A DNA stretch of 64,000 bases, taken from RYN-230 sp963837515. GTDB taxonomy: Bacteria > Actinomycetota > Actinomycetes > Streptosporangiales > Streptosporangiaceae. Made by a program: the position numbers and the translations under genes. This document shows positions 33,729 to 42,519 of this stretch, piece after piece; position 1 is the stretch's first letter; every line of letters starts with the position of its first letter. The notes below the pieces were generated by a model. That model did not search any database, was not told where the DNA came from, and saw only the letters and a program-made list of their open reading frames with translations. Location: positions 124,001 through 188,000 of the forward strand of contig CAWINT010000008.1 in NCBI GenBank assembly GCA_963837515.1, given 5' to 3'.

Positions 33729-34508
33729 GTGACCGGTGGGTCAGAATCTCCGGATATGGGCGCTTCATCACAGGCGCCGGCCAGCGCCGGTGCAACCTCG
33801 GCCGGGGGCCAACCCCAGGGCGGCGCTACCGAGCCGCTATCGCCCCCACGCCATCGTCGTAGCTCGGCCTGGGTATGGCCTGCTCTAGCCGTTACCGTGG
33901 TGGCACTGGCCGGGCGCTTCTTCGGCGTGTGGGGAGCGCTGATAGTGGCCGGCCAGACCGTCGCCACCCTGCTCTTCGCGGCGGCAGATGACTCACTTAA
34001 CCGGAGTCGCCGCTCATGGCTGACCCTGACAGCGGTAGGCGCCGGAATGATAGTGATCGCAGTTCTCTTCTGGCAGGCCAGTTCCAGCGGGATACTGCCC
34101 AAGCTGGGTGCTGGCCGTGCCAAGGTGCCGTCCAGCGGACCGGTTAACCTGGCAGGCCGCAGGCTTACGCAATCGATGCTTAACGCGGCCGACCTCCGCG
34201 GCGCCACGCTGTCGGGCGCTGACTTCAATGGGCTCCTCCTGACTCGCCTGAGCCTGGCTGGTGCTGTGGCGCCTGGAGCCTCGTTCGTCCGCAGCGATCT
34301 GCAAGGAATTTCGCTGCGCGGTGCGGATCTTCGCGGGGCAGACTTTTCCATGGCTTGCCTGCGCGGGTCTGATCTTTCCGGCGCTCAGCTCAGAGGTGTG
34401 GATATCGCTGGCGCGGACATCACCGATGCTGGTCTTTCGCGAAGGGTCAGGCGGACGATGACTGGCCGGCCGGCGCCCGCGGGAACTCATGTCAGGAGCT
34501 GTCGTTAG
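33729..34508 (+). CDS. Membrane-anchored pentapeptide-repeat protein
   Basis: A 259-residue protein. It has a Ser/Gly-rich N-terminus, two or three membrane helices (about 48-110), then pentapeptide repeats of the A(D/N)LxG type: AADLRGATLSGADF, SDLQGISLRGADLRGADF, SDLSGAQLRGVDIAGADI. These form a right-handed quadrilateral beta helix. The start is GTG 33729 or ATG 33756. Divergent from the zinc-ribbon gene. Pentapeptide proteins can protect gyrase or act as scaffolds; the membrane anchor argues against a gyrase role here. Confidence 0.82.
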   Translation: MTGGSESPDMGASSQAPASAGATSAGGQPQGGATEPLSPPRHRRSSAWVWPALAVTVVALAGRFFGVWGALIVAGQTVATLLFAAADDSLNRSRRSWLTLTAVGAGMIVIAVLFWQASSSGILPKLGAGRAKVPSSGPVNLAGRRLTQSMLNAADLRGATLSGADFNGLLLTRLSLAGAVAPGASFVRSDLQGISLRGADLRGADFSMACLRGSDLSGAQLRGVDIAGADITDAGLSRRVRRTMTGRPAPAGTHVRSCR

Positions 34509-34562
34509 AGCCGGCCGACGATGTTGTGGCGGCTAATCATGCACGACCCCGACGGCGGCAGG

Positions 34563-35309
34563 CTAGTTAGGCCCAGAAAACTCGAACCGGGTGGCGAGGT
34601 CGGTCTTGTCGGAGTGCGAGAGCAGAGTGGCCAGTGACGGCACCGGCCATCCGGCGCGGAGCGGCTGATGATAGGTGTAGCGGCCACGCCGCAGGATAAG
34701 GCCATCGGGGCCGCTGACATTTCTCGCCACGACACAGCAGTCGGAGCCTAGATCGCTCTTCGTATCGATCCAGAAGACCGTTTCCGGGAACTCGGCGATC
34801 AGGTGGCCGAGAGGAATGATGCGTCCCGCCGTGTAATGCTCCCAGAACCACGTCCCGAAGAAGGACTCCTGGGTGAAGGGGGGCCACTGCTCCTCCGGGC
34901 TTCCGACGCGGGGCATGACGGCCCAGGAGGGCAATGGGCGCGCTCGACTGTGCTCTGCGTAGAACGCTATGAGCGCGGTGATGCTGGTTCCCTGGTGCCA
35001 TCCGAACAAGGATCCGTGCCGTGGAATCGGGACTCCCCGGGTGATGACGTCGGCCACTACACCAGGGACGGCGGCGTGCGCTGCGGCCCTGATGTGTATA
35101 ACCGTCGCCTCACGCCATGGATGGAGCGAGAATGCAGATGTGCTCGTGCTGCTGTCGCGCAGGAGCACGAAGAACCCGATATCGCTGCCGTCCAATAGCA
35201 TGAGAACCATGGACTGCACGGTGCCGCTGTCATCATCGGTGCTGGTTGCCAGCGGGTAACTAGCGAAAAGTTCACGGCACGCCTCGTACATCGCATCTGT
35301 GCTTGCCAT
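34563..35309 (-). CDS. Hypothetical protein in lower-GC interval
   Basis: A 248-residue cytoplasmic-looking protein (FFVLLRDSSTSTSAFSLHPW; QESFFGTWFWEHYTAGRIIP; RYTYHQPLRAGWPVPSLATL). It is rich in aromatic residues with no recognised motif. Codon use is moderately GC-poor relative to the window. Stand-alone; unknown function. Confidence 0.6.
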   Translation of the reverse strand: MASTDAMYEACRELFASYPLATSTDDDSGTVQSMVLMLLDGSDIGFFVLLRDSSTSTSAFSLHPWREATVIHIRAAAHAAVPGVVADVITRGVPIPRHGSLFGWHQGTSITALIAFYAEHSRARPLPSWAVMPRVGSPEEQWPPFTQESFFGTWFWEHYTAGRIIPLGHLIAEFPETVFWIDTKSDLGSDCCVVARNVSGPDGLILRRGRYTYHQPLRAGWPVPSLATLLSHSDKTDLATRFEFSGPN

Positions 35310-35491
35310 CTCAGATCACCGCCAGCTCGCTCCAGGGCGGCACCTCCCTTCGTGTCGAACCTACATTCGATCATATGTTCTAGTCAAGGCGAAATTCGAA
35401 CAAGGTGACCAACGGGCGCCTCGCGGGACCTGGGTCTCCTGCGGGCTTCGGCCGGTCACGCTCCGGCTCACCGGCCGCGGCTTTGGCCGCC

Positions 35492-36358
35492 CTACGTGAA
35501 CAGGCCCGGCGGCGGTGCGGGGGAGGGCGCGCTGGCCGCGTCGGTAATGGGGGCCGCCCCGGCGACCAGCTGATCCAGGTCCGCCCCGGACACGAGCCGC
35601 CCCGGGAACGGGTCGCCCGCCACCCGGCGGGCCAGCGCCGCCACGGGCAGCTCACCCTGGCTGGCGGCGAGCACCAGGTTGCCGAACCGGCGGCCGCGCA
35701 GCACGGCGGCGTCCGCCAGCACGCAGGTGTGCGGCAGCACCGAGCGGATCGCCGCCAGCCGGGCCCGCAGGTGCGCCAGCGGCGGCCCGTCGCCGATGTT
35801 GACCGCATACACGCCGCCCGGGCGGAGCACCCGGGCGACCGCGGCGTCGAACTCGGCGGACGTCAGGTGGGCCGGCGTCCGGGCGCCGCAGAACAGGTCG
35901 GCCACCACCAGGCCGTACCAGCTCGCGCGCAGCCGGGCCAGCTCGGCCCGGGCGTCGCCCACCCGGATCCGCACCCGGCCGCCGGCCCGCCCGGGCCGGG
36001 GCAGCGGCAGCCGCGTCCGTACCAGGTCGGCCAGGTCGGCGTCCGACTCCACGGCCAGCTGGGACGAGCCGGGCCGGGTCGCCGCGATGTACCGGGCCAG
36101 GGTCAGGCCGCCCGCCCCGAGGTGCAGGGCGGGCAGCGGCTCCCGCTCCGGCGCGGCCAGGTCGGCCAGGTGCCCGAGTCGGCGCATGTACTCGAACTCC
36201 AGGTGTTCCGGGTCGTCCAGGTCGACGTGGGACTGCGGGATGCCGTTGACCATCAGCACCCAGGAGCCCGGCCGGTCCAGGTCGCCGAGCAGTTCCGCGG
36301 TCCCCGACCCGACATCCGCCGAGACGGTGCGATCAGCGCCGGACTGGCGGTGTCCCAT
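35492..36358 (-). CDS. Spermidine synthase-like methyltransferase-fold protein
   Basis: A 288-residue protein with the spermidine-synthase fold. NGIPQSHVDLDDPEHLEFEY stands where polyamine synthases have the gatekeeping loop, followed by LPALHLGAGGLTLARYIAAT (glycine-rich SAM loop), RIRVGDARAELARL and GLVVADLFCGARTPAHLTSA. The catalytic Asp pair region is altered (DLFCGARTP for DxxDP), as in the non-polyamine-making spermidine synthase-like proteins of actinomycetes, so the function may differ. Confidence 0.8.
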   Translation of the reverse strand: MGHRQSGADRTVSADVGSGTAELLGDLDRPGSWVLMVNGIPQSHVDLDDPEHLEFEYMRRLGHLADLAAPEREPLPALHLGAGGLTLARYIAATRPGSSQLAVESDADLADLVRTRLPLPRPGRAGGRVRIRVGDARAELARLRASWYGLVVADLFCGARTPAHLTSAEFDAAVARVLRPGGVYAVNIGDGPPLAHLRARLAAIRSVLPHTCVLADAAVLRGRRFGNLVLAASQGELPVAALARRVAGDPFPGRLVSGADLDQLVAGAAPITDAASAPSPAPPPGLFT

Positions 36359-36479
36359 ACCGCCAGTATCGCCGTCCGGCCCGCGCGCCCCATCCCCGTC
36401 CGGCCCGCGCGCCCCATCCCCGCCCGGCCCGACCGATCACCAACCAGCCCGGCCGGGACAAGGGCCGTACAGTAAAGCC

Positions 36480-36944
36480 GTGCCCGAGGATGCGATCGAG
36501 CCCGATGATCCGCGTGCCCCGGACGTCCGCGCCCTGCTGCAGCGGCACCTCGACTTCGCCCGCGCCACCACCCCGCCGGAGGGCGTCTTCGCGCTGGACC
36601 TGGCCGGGCTCCTGGACCCGGCGGTCAGCTTCTACAGTTACCGGCGGTCCGGGCGGGCGCTCGCGGTCGGCGCGGTCAAGCAACTGGGCGAACGGCACGG
36701 TGAGCTGAAGTCGATGCACACCGCGCAGGAAGCCCGCGGCCAGGGCATCGGCCGGGCGATGGTGACCCACCTGATCGGCGTGGCCCGGGCCCGCGGGCTG
36801 CGCCGGCTGAGCCTGGAGACCGGGTCGATGGCGGCGTTCGCCCCCGCGCGGTCGCTGTACGCGCGGGCGGGATTCACCCCGTGCGGGCCGTTCGGAACCT
36901 ATCCGGACAGTCCGACCAGCAGGTTCATGACGCTGGAGCTGTAG
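36480..36944 (+). CDS. GNAT-family N-acetyltransferase
   Basis: A 154-residue acetyltransferase. The acetyl-CoA loop appears as ARGQGIGRAMVTHLIGVARA (Q/RxxGxG/A), preceded by a KSMHTAQE strand, and the C-terminal LSLETGSMAAFAPARSLYAR segment matches family motif B. The start is GTG 36480; an open frame extends far upstream without coding character. Divergent from the spermidine synthase-like gene. Substrate unknown. Confidence 0.88.
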   Translation: MPEDAIEPDDPRAPDVRALLQRHLDFARATTPPEGVFALDLAGLLDPAVSFYSYRRSGRALAVGAVKQLGERHGELKSMHTAQEARGQGIGRAMVTHLIGVARARGLRRLSLETGSMAAFAPARSLYARAGFTPCGPFGTYPDSPTSRFMTLEL

Positions 36945-37035
36945 CGCGCCGGGGCGCCCCGGCGCGCCATCCGGCCGGCCCGCCCCCGGTCGCAGGATGC
37001 GCAGCGCCTCGGCGGGCGGCAGCCGGGCCGCCCGG

Positions 37036-37105
37036 CCGGCCGGGGATTTCGGCCTGGCCAAGCGCGTGTACCTGGCGGTGGACGACGACGCCCGGCGTGC
37101 CCGGG
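37036..37105. repeat. 70-bp inverted duplicate of part of the downstream oxidoreductase gene
   Basis: 69 of 70 bases match the reverse complement of 38082-38151, which lies inside the oxidoreductase at 37873-38790 and codes for PAGDFGLAKRVYLAVDDDAR. The copy here is not part of an intact gene. The two copies form an inverted pair flanking the frameshifted TetR gene. Confidence 0.9.
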
Positions 37106-37133
37106 CCGGTGGTACGGGTCGCGCATCGGCACG

Positions 37134-37780
37134 TTACGGTGCGGCTGCCGGGCCGGACAGGTCCAGGTGAATCTTGATCAGCCGTTTGGCGTGGTCGATG
37201 ATGTGCTGGTCGCCGCCGGGTGCCGCGGCGAAGGCCAGCCGGACCAGCGCATCGGCGATCTTGATAGCCATGATCAGGGTGCCCTCGCTGGGCACCTCCG
37301 CCGGGTCGCCGCCCTGCGCGGCGAGCAGCACGCCCAGCCGGACCGCCAGGACGGAGTCGTTGTCCGCGGTGAGGCCGAGCAGCCGTACGTCGGCCACATC
37401 GCCGAACCGGACCACCCGGAAGCCGGGATCGGCGCGGCACATGGCGACGAACAGGTCCAGCGCCGCGTCGGCGGTGTCGTGCCAGTCAGCCGCAGGCCGG
37501 ACTGCGCGGCCTGGTCCAGCCGCTCCAGGTAACGGTCCAGGTTCCGGCTGGCCACCGCCTGCACGATCGCCCGCTTGTCGGCGAAGAACTGGTACAGCAC
37601 CCCCGGCGACACGCCCGCGCGCAGCGCCACCTGGGAGGTGGTCATCTTCTCGTATCCGCGTTCGGCCACGAGCTGGCCGGCCGCGTCGAGGATGCGTTCT
37701 ACCCGGATGGCGTTGCGCTGCGCGGCAGGCAGCCGGCGCAGCGGCACCTCCGGGCCGGCGGGTGGCTCATCATCGGCCAT
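37134..37780 (-). pseudogene. Frameshifted TetR-family regulator
   Basis: The N-terminal frame from ATG 37780 contains the helix-turn-helix RVERILDAAGQLVAERGYEK, then MTTSQVALRAGVSPGVLYQF. Near 37482-37490 one base is missing and the C-terminal domain continues in another frame: WHDTADAALDLFVAMCRADP, then RVVRFGDVADVRLLGLTADN, ending at 37134. The second half could be opened separately from ATG 37442 but would not be a free-standing domain. It may have regulated the adjacent oxidoreductase. Confidence 0.8.
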
Positions 37781-37872
37781 TACCCGAGTATCGCCGCTGG
37801 CCCGGGAGTGGCCCAGGGGACGCCGCCGCAGCCGGTGCCCGGGGGTGCCCTGCGGCCAGGCCGATACCACCG

Positions 37873-38790
37873 TCACCTCAGCTGCGGGATGATCTCGCTG
37901 GCCAGCCGCTCCGCCTGCTCGGCCTGGTCGAACAGCGCGGTGCACAGAATGAGCTCGGCTCCAGCCGCGGCCACCTCGCGCAGCGCCGCCACGCAGCCGG
38001 CCGGGGTTCCGGCCACCGCGGCCGCCTCGATCTGCTGCACCCGCCGGCCGTACAGGCTCTCCAGCGCGCCGTTGATCCGGTCCCGGGCGCGCCGGGCGTC
38101 GTCGTCCACCGCCAGGTACACGCGCTTGGCCAGGCCGAAATCCCCGGCCGGGCGGCCGGCCTCGGTAAGGGCCGACCGCACGAGCTGGATCTGCTCGGCG
38201 AACGTCGCTGTCGGCGTCGAGCCGGCGCCGAAGAAGCCGTCACCCAGCGCCGCCGCGCGGCGCAGCGCGGCCGGGCCGTTCGCACCGAACCACAGCGGGG
38301 GGTACGGCTTCTGCCGCGGCTTCGGCTCCATCGCCGCGTCCTGGAGCTGCCAGAACTCGCCGTCGAAGGTGACCCGCGGCTGCGTCCAGAGCGCCTTCAT
38401 CAGCTGCACGCCCTCGGTGAACCGGGCTACGTAGCGGTCCGGCCGCACCCCGAACGCGGCGAACGGCCGGCCGGGGCCTCCGGTGCCTACCCCGGCCTCG
38501 ATCCGCCCGCCGCTGAGCTGATCCAGCGAGCTGAGGCTTTTGGCCAGGTGGACCGGGCTGTGCAGGGTGGACACGAACACCACGCAGCCCAGCCGCAGGG
38601 TGGTGCTGCAGGCCGCCGCGTACGTCATCGTCTCCAGCGGGCCCAGTTGCGGCGCCGCGCCCAGCACCATCTCCTGGGCCCACGCGCTGTCGAAGCCGAG
38701 TTCCTCGGCCCGGGCCAGGTAAGCGCGGAACGCCGCCGGGTCGAATTCCCCATCGGAGTACAGCTGCGGTATCGAGATCGCGAACCTCAT
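37873..38790 (-). CDS. LLM-class F420-dependent oxidoreductase
   Basis: A 305-residue luciferase-like enzyme: MRFAISIPQLYSDGEFDPAA, LGFDSAWAQEMVLG, the strand LRLGCVVFVSTLHSPVHLAK, GGRIEAGVGTGGPGRPFAAF and PPLWFGANGPAALRRAAALG. This is the standard order for F420-dependent LLM oxidoreductases. ATG 38790 is used; an ATG nine bases upstream is equally possible. A 70-bp piece of this gene is duplicated in inverted orientation at 37036-37105. Substrate unknown. Confidence 0.9.
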   Translation of the reverse strand: MRFAISIPQLYSDGEFDPAAFRAYLARAEELGFDSAWAQEMVLGAAPQLGPLETMTYAAACSTTLRLGCVVFVSTLHSPVHLAKSLSSLDQLSGGRIEAGVGTGGPGRPFAAFGVRPDRYVARFTEGVQLMKALWTQPRVTFDGEFWQLQDAAMEPKPRQKPYPPLWFGANGPAALRRAAALGDGFFGAGSTPTATFAEQIQLVRSALTEAGRPAGDFGLAKRVYLAVDDDARRARDRINGALESLYGRRVQQIEAAAVAGTPAGCVAALREVAAAGAELILCTALFDQAEQAERLASEIIPQLR

Positions 38791-38882
38791 GCGGCGCATC
38801 GTAGCCGTGCGGGTCCCGCCGGGGCCGGTGCGGTACGGGGCCCCGGCGGGACGGACGGCGCGGCTACCAGGCCCGCCTGGCC

Positions 38883-39782
38883 CTAGTAGCTGTTGTGCCA
38901 GGTGGTGGTGAAGCCGCTGCCACCGCCGGTCAGCCCCCCAGGCGTGGACAGGTCGTAGGTGGCGGTGGAGTCCAGCATGTTGACCCGGAAGTAGCTCGGC
39001 GCGGCTGAGATGTTCCCGGGCGTGCCCCGGTAGGTTTCCTGGGCGTTGGTCACCGTCCAGGTGCCGTATCTGGCCAGCGGGGCGATACCGGTGGTGGAGA
39101 AGGCGGGCCGCTCGGCGACCCATTCCGCGCTGGCGTCGGTGCACTTCACGGAGCAGTTCGAGTACTGGACGAAGCTGTTGGCCGGGTGCGTCGTGTCGGT
39201 CACCGCCAGCCGGTACGTGATGCCGCTGCGGGAGACCGAGGCGCTGATCGCGTCGCCGGGCGTCAGCGTGGCGCCGACGATCATGGTGCCCGCGGGATAC
39301 ATCTCCCACCAGGTGTAGTAGTAGGCGGTGCCCTGGAAGCACCAGCCGAGGGTGCCGTCCTGCTCGACGGTGCTGCTGCCGAAGCCGTCCAGGCCGACCC
39401 ATTCCGAGGTGATGGAGTCCTGCGCGGTGCAGGTGACGGTCGGGGTCGTCCAGTTCCCGCTGACGCTGTTGTAGGCGGGGATGGCGTTGGTGGCCGCGTC
39501 CACGTACCCGGACCAGTTGTAACTGTCCACGGCTGGGGCGTTCTTGGCCTTCGGGACCGCCTGGCCGGTGTGGGTCAGTTGCGGCAGCGGGTGCGAGCCG
39601 AGGTACTTGACGAGCGCCGCCTTGACCTCGGCCTGGTGCTGCGCGGACGGGTGGTGCGTGGTGTGCTGTGCGGCCCGGCCGTGGGTGGCGGCCAGGCTCG
39701 AGGTGGCGCCGGCGGTGAGCGCCAGCCCGCCGGTCAGCACCACAGCTGAGCCGCAGGCCAGCAATGTCCGTACCATTCGCAT
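38883..39782 (-). CDS. Secreted G1-family (eqolisin-like) glutamic endopeptidase
   Basis: A 299-residue secreted protein. ATG 39782 is preferred because AGAGGGGG lies a few bases upstream and it starts the signal peptide (MRMVRTLLACGSAVVLTGGL). After a propeptide-like region, the mature part has NWSGYVDAATNAIP, SEWVGLDGFGSSTVEQDGTL (catalytic Gln in VEQDG), YYYTWWEMYPAGTM and ASAEWVAERPAF (catalytic Glu in AEWVAE). These are the hallmark blocks of peptidase family G1, acid proteases of fungi and some bacteria. Confidence 0.9.
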   Translation of the reverse strand: MRMVRTLLACGSAVVLTGGLALTAGATSSLAATHGRAAQHTTHHPSAQHQAEVKAALVKYLGSHPLPQLTHTGQAVPKAKNAPAVDSYNWSGYVDAATNAIPAYNSVSGNWTTPTVTCTAQDSITSEWVGLDGFGSSTVEQDGTLGWCFQGTAYYYTWWEMYPAGTMIVGATLTPGDAISASVSRSGITYRLAVTDTTHPANSFVQYSNCSVKCTDASAEWVAERPAFSTTGIAPLARYGTWTVTNAQETYRGTPGNISAAPSYFRVNMLDSTATYDLSTPGGLTGGGSGFTTTWHNSY

Positions 39783-39985
39783 GCGAAATACCCCCTCTGC
39801 CCCGGGCGGGGCGTGTGCGCGATTATGGTGAATTGACACCGGAATGAGAATTCCCGGTGGCCAAAAAAATGAGACGGCAAGAAATTACCGGGGCAGCCGC
39901 CGCTGGGGCCGCAACGGCACGCCGTAATTGAGCGCGCGGAAAATCGCGGGGTGCATAATTGCGGGCAAGTTGCCCGCGCATAGCG

Positions 39986-40074
39986 GTAGCCGTATCGCCG
40001 GCAGCCGTGTCGCCGGTAGCCGGTAGCCGGCAACCGTGTCGCCGGCAGCCGTGTCGCCGGCAGCCGTGTCGCCG
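39986..40074. repeat. 15-bp tandem repeat
   Basis: Five copies of GCAGCCGTGTCGCCG (with minor changes) at 39986-40015 and 40030-40074, interrupted by two 7-base half units GTAGCCG. It lies in the 410-base divergent gap between the G1 peptidase and the glycosyltransferase. No coding signal. Confidence 0.85.
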
Positions 40075-40192
40075 GTGGCCGGCTCCGCCTGCTTCCGGCG
40101 ATACGTGGGCATATGCGCGGAATGATCTGGCCGTTCGCGGGCACTTGGACTGAGCCACCGGGACCAGGTGACAGCGACCGCGAGGAGGGCGC

Positions 40193-42418
40193 ATGCTCGG
40201 CGCATTGTTGCTGGCCGGGATCGTCGCCGCCCCGCTGGGGTCGGCCGGGATGTTCCTGCGCACCCGGCCGCGTCGCCGGGTCGCCGGGACCTGGGCCGCG
40301 ATCCGCCGCTTCCTGACCGCGGTCGTGGGCACCGCCGTGCTGGCCGCCGCCGCGGCCGGGCTGCTCCGGCTGCTGCATGCGACCGAGCACAACCTGCTGG
40401 CCGGCGCGGCCGGGGTGATCCTGGCCAGCCTCGTCTGGCTGCCGGTGACCCGCCGCTGGAACGCCCGCGCCCACCTGTGCTGGGCGTCCAGCGTGTTCCT
40501 GTTCGTCGTCTACCTGACGTTCGCGCTGACCTGGACGCTCGATGCCGGCCTGGGGCTGGCCAGCACGATCGGCGGCGTCCTGCTGTGGGTCTTCGAGGTG
40601 TTCGCCGCGGTTCTGTCGTGTGCCTACCTGTGGGAGCTGTGTGACGCGCTGGGGACCGAGCACTGGCGTCGCCGGGTGACCCGGCCGGCGCCACCGCCGG
40701 ACGGCGCCGAGCCGCCGTTCGTGAGCCTGCACGTGCCCGCGCACAACGAGCCGCCGGACATGGTCATCGAGACGCTGCGCAGCCTGCTCCGGCTCGACTA
40801 CCCGCGCTACGAGGTCATCCTGATCGACGACAACACCGACGACGAAAAGCTGTGGCGGCCGGTCGAGGAGTGGTGCGCCGATCATGGCGTCAAGTTCGCG
40901 CACCTGCAGGACTGGCCGGGTTACAAGTCCGGGGCGCTGAACTACGCGCTGCGGGAACTGACCGACGACCGGGCCGAGGTGATCGGGGTGGTGGACTCCG
41001 ACTACCAGCTGGACCCGGGGTTCCTGCGCGGCTGCGCGCCGCTGTTCGCCGAGCCGTGGGTCGGTTTCGTGCAGTCCCCGCAGGACTACCGCGACTGGCG
41101 GCACGCGCCCTACTACCGGCGGCTGTACTACTCCTACAAGTACTTCTTCGCCGTGTCCCAGCCGTCGCGGAACGAGCACGACGGCGCCATCTTCGCGGGC
41201 ACCATGGGCCTCATCCGGCGGGTCGCCCTGGAACAGCTGGGCGGCTGGGACGAGTGGTGCATCACCGAGGACGCCGAGCTGTCGCTGCGCCTGCTCCGGG
41301 CCGGCTGGCAGGGCCTGCACGTCGACCAGACCTGGGGCCGCGGCATCATGCCGCTGACCTTCGAAGGGCTCAAGGGCCAGCGTTACCGGTGGTGCTTCGG
41401 CGGCATCCAGATCCTGCGGATGAACTGGCGGTCCATGCTGCCCGGCCGACCGTCCCGGGAGAACCACCTCAGCTGGGCCCAGCGCTGGGCCTACCTGGCC
41501 GGGGGGATTCAGTGGTACGGCGACCTGCTCGGGCTGGTGTTCCTGGTCTTCCTGCTGGCCGGGGCCGCGAACCTGGCGACCGGCGGCGGGGAGCTGTTCC
41601 GCAAGCTGACCCCGTTCCTGGTCGCCACCGTGCCGGTCCTGGTCGCGCTGGGGCTGGTCCGCGCGGTCGCGCTGCTGCGCCGTGGCACCGGGGCCACCTG
41701 GCGTGACGCGCTCGGGGCGTTCTTCATCTGGCAGTCCACCTCGCTGGTGGTGGCCCGGGCGTCCGTCCTGGGGCTGTTCGCCCGGAAGGCGGCGTTCCTG
41801 CGTACCCCCAAGACCAGTGAGCAGGCGAAGTGGTGGGAGGCGCTGCGAGCCAATTGGGCGGAGACTTCGCTCGCCGTGCTCGGGTTGGCGGGCATCGCCG
41901 CCGCGCTCAGCCGGGTCACCCAGCTGAGCGGGGCCCTGCTGGCGGCGCTGCTGGTCTTTCCCACGCTCGGGATGGCGGCGGCCCCGGTCAACAGCTGGGC
42001 CGCCCAGCGGGCCGCCCTGCCCACCTGGCTGCGCGACCGGCGGCGTACCGAGTACCGCCGGCAGCACGGCGCGCTGGCCGCCGGGGCGGCCGCCGGCGGA
42101 CTGGTCGCCGTCCTGGGCGTCATCGTGGCCGCGATGGTGCTCCTGCTCACCCCCAGCCAGCATCCCGTGCACACGCCCGACCTGCTCGGTCCCGCCCAGG
42201 GTGCCGCGCCGGCCGCCAGCACCCCGTCCCGCAGCACGCCGCGAGCCACTCCGTCCCGCGCCGCCTCCAGCACGGCTGTCCCGTCGGCCACGCCGAGCAC
42301 CGCGGCCACCACGCCGGCCACGTCCGCCCCAGCAAGCACCGCCGCTCCGGCGAGCACCACTGCCCCCGCGAGCCCGGCGCCGTCTACTCCTGCCGCGGCG
42401 GCCACCCCGAGCCCGTGA
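40193..42418 (+). CDS. Cellulose-synthase-like family 2 glycosyltransferase
   Basis: A 741-residue membrane glycosyltransferase. After about four N-terminal helices the GT2 domain shows VSLHVPAHNEPPDMVIETLR, VILIDDNTDDEKLWRPVEEW, GVVDSDYQLDPGFLRG (DxD-type), WCITEDAELSLRLLRAGW (catalytic base TED) and GQRYRWCFGG (Q-x-x-R-W). This set is that of processive beta-glycan synthases. Several C-terminal helices follow, then an Ala/Ser/Thr/Pro-rich tail of about 75 residues. GGAGGG precedes the ATG. The polymer made is unknown. Confidence 0.9.
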   Translation: MLGALLLAGIVAAPLGSAGMFLRTRPRRRVAGTWAAIRRFLTAVVGTAVLAAAAAGLLRLLHATEHNLLAGAAGVILASLVWLPVTRRWNARAHLCWASSVFLFVVYLTFALTWTLDAGLGLASTIGGVLLWVFEVFAAVLSCAYLWELCDALGTEHWRRRVTRPAPPPDGAEPPFVSLHVPAHNEPPDMVIETLRSLLRLDYPRYEVILIDDNTDDEKLWRPVEEWCADHGVKFAHLQDWPGYKSGALNYALRELTDDRAEVIGVVDSDYQLDPGFLRGCAPLFAEPWVGFVQSPQDYRDWRHAPYYRRLYYSYKYFFAVSQPSRNEHDGAIFAGTMGLIRRVALEQLGGWDEWCITEDAELSLRLLRAGWQGLHVDQTWGRGIMPLTFEGLKGQRYRWCFGGIQILRMNWRSMLPGRPSRENHLSWAQRWAYLAGGIQWYGDLLGLVFLVFLLAGAANLATGGGELFRKLTPFLVATVPVLVALGLVRAVALLRRGTGATWRDALGAFFIWQSTSLVVARASVLGLFARKAAFLRTPKTSEQAKWWEALRANWAETSLAVLGLAGIAAALSRVTQLSGALLAALLVFPTLGMAAAPVNSWAAQRAALPTWLRDRRRTEYRRQHGALAAGAAAGGLVAVLGVIVAAMVLLLTPSQHPVHTPDLLGPAQGAAPAASTPSRSTPRATPSRAASSTAVPSATPSTAATTPATSAPASTAAPASTTAPASPAPSTPAAAATPSP

Positions 42419-42519
42419 CGTCGGCCTTGCGGACCGCTGCCGCCGGCCTTGCGGACCGCTGCCGCCGGTCTACGGACCGCTGCCGCCGGCCCGCCGAGTG
42501 CTCGCTACCGGCCGCCTGA

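Noticed and set aside
37134..37442. C-terminal TetR frame considered as an independent 102-residue gene
   Set aside because: It continues the fold of the upstream frame exactly, lacks its own ribosome site and has no stand-alone homologue type that I know.
39734..42172. 812-codon minus-strand frame opposite the glycosyltransferase
   Set aside because: The composition (His/Gly/Arg/Gln-rich) is that of a shadow frame; the plus strand has complete GT2 motifs.
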